This document shows, piece by piece, positions 9,246 through 17,600 of a DNA stretch of 64,000 nt. The DNA is from a virus: IMG/VR virus record IMGVR_UViG_3300046167_000921, positions 113,494 to 177,493 of that record; one strand, given 5' to 3'. Under the pieces are notes generated by a model. That model was not told the DNA's origin and made no database searches. It saw nothing but the letters and a program-made list of their open reading frames with translations. The position numbers and the translations under genes are program-made. Numbering within the stretch: position 1 is the first letter of the stretch; every line of letters starts with the position of its first letter.

Positions 9246-9860
9246 ATGGACATCCGATCCCGACTCTCTTACCTAGAGGTGTTACACAAGAGCTCAGTCT
9301 CACGGGTGCGTTCTTTAGAGACGGAGGTCGGACTTCTTGAAGTTTCTCTTGATCTCGCTAATGAGGCGAACCTCATCCTTGACCGTCTTGCAGAAGACGA
9401 GGTTACTCAAGGTGTCTCAGCCTATGTGTGCCTCTTAGAGGAGGGGTTGAAGGCAATCTTCCCTGAGCAAGAGGTAGGTTTGCACGCAGAGGTCTTGAAG
9501 CTCAGAGGTAAGGTGTCTGTAAGACTCAAAACCAGCTTTAAAGGCGAGGATGGTATAGAAGTGGTGGGTGAGGGTCTGGATTCCTTTGGCGGTGCTGTGG
9601 CGACAATCCAGAGCCTTCTCTTGAGGGTGTCTCTGGTCTTGAAGAGAAACCTCAGACCGCTCTTGGTACTTGATGAGACTTTCCCTTCAGTAGATGTCGG
9701 TCGGTCTGAGATCTTAGTTGGATTTCTAAAGGTTCTTTGCCAGAGACTCAATATGGACATTCTCTGTATTAGTCACGATTCTACGATTGCAGATGGTGCT
9801 GACATAGGTTACAAAGTCACTGCTTCTAAGACAGGGGCGAAGATTAAGAGAATCACATGA
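9246..9860 (+). CDS. C-terminal half of an SMC/RecF/Rad50-type ATPase
   Basis: Residues 1-55 are coiled coil. An ABC signature-like SFGGAVATIQ follows at 113-122, Walker B RPLLVLDETF at 137-146 with the catalytic Glu, and an H-loop CISHD at 174-178. There is no Walker A P-loop anywhere in the 204 residues. SMC-type ATPases normally join a P-loop N-lobe to this C-lobe through a coiled coil, so this is either one chain of a split enzyme or a degenerate copy. It directly follows the clamp stop and overlaps the next start. Confidence 0.75.
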   Translation: MDIRSRLSYLEVLHKSSVSRVRSLETEVGLLEVSLDLANEANLILDRLAEDEVTQGVSAYVCLLEEGLKAIFPEQEVGLHAEVLKLRGKVSVRLKTSFKGEDGIEVVGEGLDSFGGAVATIQSLLLRVSLVLKRNLRPLLVLDETFPSVDVGRSEILVGFLKVLCQRLNMDILCISHDSTIADGADIGYKVTASKTGAKIKRIT

Positions 9861-10264
9861 AGACCGCAGGTAAGATTAAGCATAAGCTCCGACAAGTTCG
9901 CCATAGGCTATTGCAGAAAGCGATACGGACGGGCTTGAGTAAGAAGCCTTGCAACTGTGACCACGCGGGTCTAGTTAGAGGGAACTCATCCGAGCCTTTG
10001 TTTCATGTGTGCCTCCTTGACTCTGACAAGCCGAGGGAGTGGGAAGGTACGATATGTGATCCTTCCGTCCCTAACACTTGTCCTTTTTTCAAAACCTTTA
10101 GAGAGAAAGATCGGATTATAGAAGAGTTCAATCGCGACTTCGATGCTTTGCTTTCTCAAAAAGATATTGGCTCCATAGCCTCTCAGTATCCAGATGTGGC
10201 GGCTCTTCTTTGGGTTCTCGCAGGGGAAGAAGATGATAGAAATACTGAAACTGAAGAAAAGTAA
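9857..10264 (+). CDS. Cysteine-rich protein, probable metal-binding
   Basis: The protein has a very basic N-terminus followed by PCNCDHAG, then HVC, GTICD and TCPFF. This order of spaced cysteines, ending in C-P-F-F, occurs in small phage proteins of unknown function and suggests a zinc or iron site. The C-terminal half is helical and acidic. It overlaps the ATPase-half gene by four bases and sits in the same operon. Confidence 0.65.
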   Translation: MKTAGKIKHKLRQVRHRLLQKAIRTGLSKKPCNCDHAGLVRGNSSEPLFHVCLLDSDKPREWEGTICDPSVPNTCPFFKTFREKDRIIEEFNRDFDALLSQKDIGSIASQYPDVAALLWVLAGEEDDRNTETEEK

Positions 10265-10661
10265 GACACCACTTGTGTTAGAAGTTGATGTCCCGCCTCT
10301 TTGTAGGCCACTTCTGGTAGGCAACCCCTCTAAGGATTCAGTCCTTAGGTGGGTTGAAGCTCCTTCCAAGAGAGACACCGTTTTAACTTGGGGTCAAGAG
10401 TGTCCTGTAGAAGAAACGGTAGCTCGGATGGTCACTATGGTCATAGAGAGAGGTGCTAAAGAAGGTTGGGGCATAGAACAACCCTCTTTAGCTTCTGCCG
10501 TAGAAAGACTTCGCTCTCTTGGGATAACAGAAGTGGAGTCTAAGGAGGGTCTTGTATACCCTAAAGACCCTTCTTTCTTAGGCTCTGTGATCGTCATAGG
10601 CGACCGCTCGTTTCCTGTTCTCCACAATGTGAGAAGAGGATTTTGCGTAGTTAGGTCTTAA
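10233..10661 (+). CDS. Hypothetical protein, 142 aa
   Basis: The ATG giving MIEILKLKKSKT is taken as start because AGGGGAAG lies just before it, although the frame opens earlier. It overlaps the preceding gene by 32 bases. The sequence is not recognised; a central helical stretch (EETVARMVTMVIERG) is followed by beta-type segments. It is the last gene of the plus-strand operon, and its stop overlaps the stop of the convergent gene by four bases. Confidence 0.6.
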   Translation: MIEILKLKKSKTPLVLEVDVPPLCRPLLVGNPSKDSVLRWVEAPSKRDTVLTWGQECPVEETVARMVTMVIERGAKEGWGIEQPSLASAVERLRSLGITEVESKEGLVYPKDPSFLGSVIVIGDRSFPVLHNVRRGFCVVRS

Positions 10662-11587
10662 GAGTTACCGAGCTCTTTCTCGATAGCCGCCTTAACGCCC
10701 TTAGTCTCAACACTGATGATAGACTCTAGTACATCAGGCTGGTCGCCGTACATATCAATAGCGATCTTTGCCCTCTTAGACCAATGCTTTGAGGTGTCCC
10801 ACTCGATTCCATTTGGAAGCATCTTGATCTTAGAGTTGTCTTTGCCTACAGGTACGGCACCCTGTGTAGGGTTTACCTCTCCTTCGATAGCTTGAAGGAT
10901 CTGTGCATTCTCTAAGGCCTGTTCGTCGATTTCCGAATCTTTTTCGGGAGCTGGGGGAGGGGCATCCTCTAGCGAGATATCATCTTCGATGTCAACACTT
11001 GCAGTTTTGACATGGGTGACGTGTGCTTCAAGGTTCTCTAACTTCGAGATTTCGGCACTCGCTTGAGACCCATCAGAGATCACAGTTTTCTGCCTAGAAG
11101 AAGTGCTTAACTTGATAGTTGAGAGGGACTCTGCCTCTTGCATCTCAGAGATGCCGTCATTCATAGACCCTGCAACTTCTGCACCTGACTTGTTGTCTAC
11201 TTTGGCGACAGTGATGATGTCTTCGTCTTGATTTTCAATGACGACAGGGAACTTAGACCCCTTCTTTTTCTCAGGTTCTTTGAGCCTTGTGACGGGACGC
11301 TCCTCGTCATAGACATTCTCGACAGCCATTTTCTTCGTTTTAATCTCAGGCTTCGGGGGTTCAGGCTCAGGCTCTGTGTTTTCTGAAACAATTGAGAGCC
11401 AACCACGCTTTACTCCAGCTTTCAGCTCGGGCATTTCAGTCACCTGCCCGCCGAACTTGAGTGAGAAACCATCGTATTCTACGACATCGCCTTCGTAGAT
11501 ATTCCTCTCAAGCCTGCCCAAGTGGATAACCGAGTTCGCTCTCAGCTTAACAAAAGTGCCTCTTTTAAAAATGGTATGAGAACTCAT
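10658..11587 (-). CDS. Probable virion-associated protein with Pro/Glu-rich linker
   Basis: A small beta-type N-terminal domain (GTFVKLRANS to VEYDGFSLKFGGQV) is followed by a long low-complexity, acidic, Pro-rich linker (EPEPEPPKPE) and a compact C-terminal helix region (HWSKRAKIAIDMYGDQP). I recognise no family. The upstream T4-type late promoter and the neighbouring fibre genes point to late expression. An inverted repeat around the promoter hides its ribosome-binding site (see 11597-11642). Confidence 0.72.
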   Translation of the reverse strand: MSSHTIFKRGTFVKLRANSVIHLGRLERNIYEGDVVEYDGFSLKFGGQVTEMPELKAGVKRGWLSIVSENTEPEPEPPKPEIKTKKMAVENVYDEERPVTRLKEPEKKKGSKFPVVIENQDEDIITVAKVDNKSGAEVAGSMNDGISEMQEAESLSTIKLSTSSRQKTVISDGSQASAEISKLENLEAHVTHVKTASVDIEDDISLEDAPPPAPEKDSEIDEQALENAQILQAIEGEVNPTQGAVPVGKDNSKIKMLPNGIEWDTSKHWSKRAKIAIDMYGDQPDVLESIISVETKGVKAAIEKELGNS

Positions 11588-11596
11588 GAGTATTCT

Positions 11597-11642
11597 CCTT
11601 TATGTTGGTTTTAAGTTCTCCTTATTTATACCAACATAAAGG
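11597..11642 (-). promoter_or_regulatory. T4-type late promoter inside an SD-sequestering inverted repeat
   Basis: On the minus strand a perfect 13-bp inverted repeat (CCTTTATGTTGGT and its complement) flanks a 20-base spacer. The exact T4 late promoter octamer TATAAATA (11623-11630) begins at the last base of the 5' arm. The 3' arm includes AAAGG of the ribosome-binding site of the 309-aa gene. Read-through transcripts should hide the site, while transcripts starting at the late promoter lack the 5' arm. In T4 this logic controls lysozyme and I-TevI. Confidence 0.65.
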
Positions 11643-11661
11643 CGAGATACCATAGTTTTTC

Positions 11662-14600
11662 TTAAGCACCTACAGTGACGCTAGAGATAAGAGACCAATT
11701 CGTCCCATTGTAGATGAAAGTAGCTGATGAGTAATCGTTGCTGAGAGTAATATTGCTACCTGTCGCGAGAGCGAGGCCGTCCGCAGTGCCTGAAGTTCCA
11801 TCGTCACTTAATATAAGGTTACCTCCACCACTCTTTTGGATCACCAAGATCGACCCTGTCTCTCCGCCTGTGATCGTTGAGATGGTATTGTTCGCACCGT
11901 CAGGGGTGACCTTATGGTACGACTTCGTGACAGCAAAAGTAATGTCTCCGTTACCAAGAGATATTGTCGAGGTATCTAGGACAGCTTGCCCGCCTACAGC
12001 CAAATCACTTGAAGTGATCACTCTTTGACCTGCATTAATTGTAAGGGCAGTGGATGCCGAGTTACTGCTCGACCCAGACCCGCTCGGAGATGCTGTCTTA
12101 AATACAATTGACCCGCCGTCAGCAGAACCCGTACTCAAGCCTCCTGATAAGGTAAGATCTGCACCTGTAAGATCCGCCCCTGATGCTTTACCGCCTCTTA
12201 CCATAGAGGTGTCAATAGGAGCCAGCTCAGAATCTGTTACGGTAATGTTCAGGTCTGTACCTAGAGAGAGATCTGTACTGATACCGTGAAATACTTTGTA
12301 GACTCCATCTTTTGCGTCTGCATCGGTTTCTTCTGGTTGGTAGATCATGCCTGCATATCGAGCGGCGGCGAGATTATTGCCGTATTTGGAGTACCAACCG
12401 AGATCTCTTGTGGCAGAGTCGTTATTTTGACCCAAGTAGATCATGCGGTCAGCTAGTTTGACTGCCGCACCTGTACCACTGAAGTTACCTGTAACGGTAA
12501 CATTGCCTGAGATAAGAACACCTTGTGCCGATGAACCTATGAGGGTCGGGTTGTCTTCGATAGCTATTGTAACTGCACCGTCGGTGTTTGTAACGCCAAT
12601 CTCATTAGCCGTTCCAAGAATGGAGAGTGCGTTATTTGTCTTCTGGTCAAAGCTGTATGTAGATCCCCCTCCCGAGTCTGTAGTTAACGTGTAGAGCACG
12701 TCTTCTTCAGTAAGCAGAATCTCAGCGTTGCCGTCTCCCCTATCCGCTTTCCAAGTGTCTGCAGTCTCATCATAGTGCAATGTCGCATCTGTCGAAGAAC
12801 CTCTGTTTACAGTGATACCTACGTTTTGTGAAGGAGCTACACCCCCTGCTAGATCACTATTTAATGTGATTGTACTTAAGCCATCACTTGTGACATTTAC
12901 GGAAGTTAATGTCGCCACGCCTGCGGTCAGCGTGCCTGTGGTCGTAAGGTTCTCATTGTCAAAGCTGATGGTGCCAGAAGCAGAGGTGATCAGCCCACTT
13001 GAAATGGAAATCGCACCGCCTGCGTCAGAGTCAGCAATGAGAGTATTTGCCACTTGGACATTACCCGCGTTGTTGAACTGCCAAACATTCTCGGACTCAT
13101 CCCAGAAGAAAACAGCGTCCGTGCCAGCCGAAGGTCTTGATACGGTGATCCCGAAGTCATGTGCGTCGAGTTCCGCTGTGTCATCCGAGTTGAATGTGAT
13201 CGCACCCAAGCTAGGGGTGTCAATCTGGATAGCACCAGACGAAGTCTTTACATTACCAGAAGCAGTGACCGTAGATTCTGTGCTTACCTCACCTGATGTG
13301 GCAACGGTGAAGTTAGGGTCTGTTGTGATCGTTCCGCCGACTGTGACCTGAGTCTCAGAGTGGAGCTTGCCTCCCTTTACGACAAAAGACCCTTCTGAGT
13401 CATCCCAATCAAACTGCACGTTTGCTGTCGTATCGTTCACTTTGAAGATAGATACGTCGGCATCCGCACTGTCTGAGTTCAAGAGGATTGCAACACTATT
13501 GGTGGGAGACGCTTTAATATTTAAAGTGTCATCGAGTGTACTTTGACCCGTGACCGTGAGAGTTGTTCCCACGCTTAGGTCTGAACTCGTCGCGGTACTC
13601 TGATTGAGCGTCAAAGACTCGGCGGTAGTGTTTACAGTAACGTAAGCCTCCCCCGCATCACCTTGCTTAATAACGAAAGCATCGGTGTCATTGTCAGCGA
13701 GTTCAACCACAATTCCATCGCCGTCGTTGTCCGACAGCGTATTGATCGCTAAGCCTGTCAAGGTCGTTACACCTGTGACATTAAGAGTAGAAGCGAGACT
13801 CAAGGCACCTGCCGTTGTTAAAGTCGCGGTTGTAGTTCCCGCTGAAGTTGTATCGCCTACGGTTAAGGCGTTTGCTCCTGCTTTGCCTTGAAGGTGGAGG
13901 CCAGAAACAGAGTTAATGTTAAACTCGTCATTGTCCTCATCCCATTCAATCAAGGCATTAGTCTCAGTGCCTCTTTCAACTGTTATCAGCTTAGCGTCGC
14001 TCTCTTCGCCATTTCCTGTAAGGTCTGAGTTGAAGACGATACCGTTAGTGTTCGACTCTACGTTCACCTCCCCCTGTAGGGTAGTTAGACCACTAAAGGC
14101 AGTAGGTTGAGCTAAAGTGATTAGTTCAGATCCCTCGGTGGTGTTGAAGGTCATGTATGAGTCCGCGTCACCTCCAGCACCGAGATCTTTAATTTCAAGA
14201 GCGTTGGCGATGTTGTTCACCAAGTTGATCTTAAAGCTCCCCGTCCCTGTAGAACTTGCTCTCAAGTCATCGGTTTTAAATTGACCCGTTACGGTGGTGA
14301 TGCTGTTCGTAGTGTCTACGTTTACAACGTCAGTGCCGTTTGCTTTCTCTACTACTAGGGCGGCGGTGTTATCTGCTTTTACGTTGACTGTATTAAGTAT
14401 CGAAGTGACACCTGTATTACTTACGCTAAAGACATCAGCACCAACATTGATTCCTGCATCGGGTTCGAACACCGCTGTTGTAACAGTGACCTTTGGTGTG
14501 GTGGTGTCAATGTTAAAGATCTCACCGTTTGCATCTGTCTCCACCTTCAAAGCATTGGCGGAGGTCTTGGTTACGAGAACTTCACCTGTTGTTGAAAGGT

Positions 14601-17600
14601 TATAATTCGCCCCGTCAACAGTGAATCCGTTAGTGTCAATGGCGATACCACCATTTGCGTTCACTACCCCCGCTGAAGTCACGGCATTGGTTGTCGTCAA
14701 CGTACCTATCTTCAACGCACCCCAAGTAGTTGGTTCAGTGAAGTCCGTCGCGGTACTTGCCGTTTGAGTGAGACCCATCTTAAAGATAGAGTCGTCTTCA
14801 TCGAAGAAGAACACCGCATCGTCTTCATCGCTCCCCCTCTCCATGAAGATACCGATGTCTCTGGTGTTATTAGCCCCAGATCCCGCTCCTTTGTTAAGAC
14901 GGATCATTGAATCCACTACTTCAAGATCCGTCGAGTTCACTGTGGTGAGAGTTCCGTTCACCGTGAGGTTGGTGCAAGTTACAGAACCTGTTGTAGTGAG
15001 ATTCTCATTTGCGAAGTCAATCGTACCTGTAGCAGAAGTGACCTCGCCGTTATTAAAGGTGAAATCTGCGATCTGAGTTCCTTCTGCGGTAGCCGTGATC
15101 GTAGAGGTGACAGCTAGAGTCCCCCCTACAGAGGTATTCCCACTCGCAGAGGCGACACTGAAGTTCCCATTAACGTCGAAGTTGCCTACGGAGTGTAGGG
15201 CGTTCGAGACTGACCACTCATCCTCAGACTCATCCCATTGGATGTAGGAGTTGGTTGCCGTGCCTCTCTCCACTTCAATCTTAGCGTCTCTCTCAGTTCC
15301 GACTGCGGTAGCATCTGAGTTGAGAAGTACTAAAGCAGATTGATTGTTCGCATCTCCTGCGAGGTCAGAGGACAAGATGGAAAGTACCCCATTTAGAGAA
15401 GTCGCCCCCGAAACATCAAAAGATCCCGACACTGTCGTTGCACCCGTAACATCAAGAGGTCGGTTTACTTCAACGAGGTCATTCGTACCATCCACAAAAA
15501 GAGCTTCTGAAGAGAGAGGTGTCTCAACTCTAAAGTCTGTGGCATTTCCGTTTTCGTTGACCACGATGTTCCCACCGTTTAGCCCGATAGCCCCGCTGGT
15601 GAAGTTCGCAGTCCCTGCAAAAATCACATCTCTACTGAACGTGATCAGCTCTAAGCCGTCTGTTGTGTCTACCTTGATATAACTGTTTAGACCTTCTTTA
15701 ACTTCAAAAGATCCCGCAACATTATCATCCATCGAAACAACAATGGTAGAGCTGTCAGAAGAGATCGTATCAAGGGAGATATCACCCACATTAGTGATAT
15801 CTCCCTCCGCGACGCTGAGAGAAGCAACGGTAACAGAACCTGTTGTAGTGAGATTCTCATTTGCGAAGTCAATCGTACCTGTAGCAGAAGTAACCTCGCC
15901 GTTATTAAAGGTGAAATCTGCGATCTGAGTTCCCTCTGCGGTAGCCGTGATCGTAGAGGTGACAGTGAGTGTGCCTCCGATCTGAGTATTACCTGACGTG
16001 TCCGCTACAGAGAAGTTATCAGCAGTGATTCCCCCATTCGCGGTAAGAAGACCATCGACCGTCACGGCATCCTCTGCTTGAAGAGTTCCGCTGATGGTTG
16101 TATTACCTGACGTATCCGCTACAGTGAAATTATCGGCAGAGATCCCCCCGCTCGCAGTAAGAAGACCGTCAACAGTAAGAGTGCCTCCGACCTGAGTATT
16201 ACCTGACGTATCCGCTACAGAGAAGTTATCAGCAGTGATCCCTGCGTTTGCAGTAAGAAGGCCATCGACCGTCACAGTCGCTGAAGCATTGACCGCATCT
16301 GAGAAGGTAGTCTCCTTACCGAATGTGATCAGCTCTGAACCGTCTGTTGTGTCTGCCTTGATATAACTGTTTAGACCTTCTTTAACTTCAAAAGATCCCG
16401 CAACATTGTCATCCATCGAAACAACAATGGTAGAGCTGTCAGAAGAGATCGTGTCGAGAGAGATGTCACCTACATTAGTGATATTCCCGTCAGAGACGTT
16501 GAGAGAAGCAACGGTAACAGAACCTGTAGTAGTGAGACTTTCATTGCTGAAGTCAATCGTACCTGTTGCAGAAGTGATCTCGCCGTTATTAAAGGTGAAA
16601 TCTGCAATCCGAGATCCCTCTGCGGTAGCCGTGACTGTAGAGGTGACAGTAAGAGTGCCTCCGATTTGGGTATTACCCGTAGCATCCGCTACAGAGAAGT
16701 TATCAGCAGTGATCCCTGCATTCGCGGTAAGAAGGCCGTCTACGGTCAGGGCGGAGTCGTAAGATACGTCACCCGTAAAGGTAGCTGTGTCAAAGGCCAC
16801 CTCCTTACCGAATGTGATCAGCTCTGAACCGTCTGTCGTATCTACCTTGATATAACTGTTTAGACCTTCTTTAACTTCAAAAGATCCCGCAACATTGTCA
16901 TCCATCGAAACAACAACAGTAGAGCTGTCAGAAGAGATCGTATCAAGGGAGATGTCACCTACATTAGTGATATTCCCGTCAGAGACGTTGAGTGAGGTCA
17001 GAGTCCCAGCTCCCCCAGACAGGGTTCCTATTGTGGTGAGGTTCTCATTACTGAAGTCAATCGTACCTGTAGCAGAAGTGACCTCGCCGTTATTAAAGGT
17101 GAAATCTGCGATCTGAGTTCCTTCTGCGGTAGCTGTGATCGCACCTACGACAGTAGTCGCACCAGATGCCGCCGTGATCGTAAAGTTTCCGTTGACATCG
17201 AAGTCCCCCGTTACGTTCATGGTGCCAGAAGTGCTCACATTGCCTGATGTGTCTGCTACGGTGAACACCCCGCCATCGGCGGTGATCCCACCATTTGCGG
17301 TAAGGAGACCAGATAGTGTTGCCGTATTGATCGAGGCATTACCTGTAGAGGTAACATCTGTGGAGCTCAAGTTTCCTGTTGTAGAAACATTCTCATTACC
17401 AAAGTCAATGCCCGCTCCATTTGTGGATGCCTCTATGGTAGTACCCGAGAAAGTAATACCTGCGAGCCTATGTCCGTCACTGTCGGAGGTGACTACACCC
17501 GCATTACTGACACTGAAGTTTGAAGCCCCGTCAACAGCACCTTGGGTGATTGCCCCAACTACGTTTATGCCCTCTGACACTGAGAAGTAAGTAGAGCTTT

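Noticed and set aside
14998-17130. CRISPR-like array from regular repeats
   Set aside because: The repeats are long, in frame and encode fibre beta-repeats; there are no short unique spacers.
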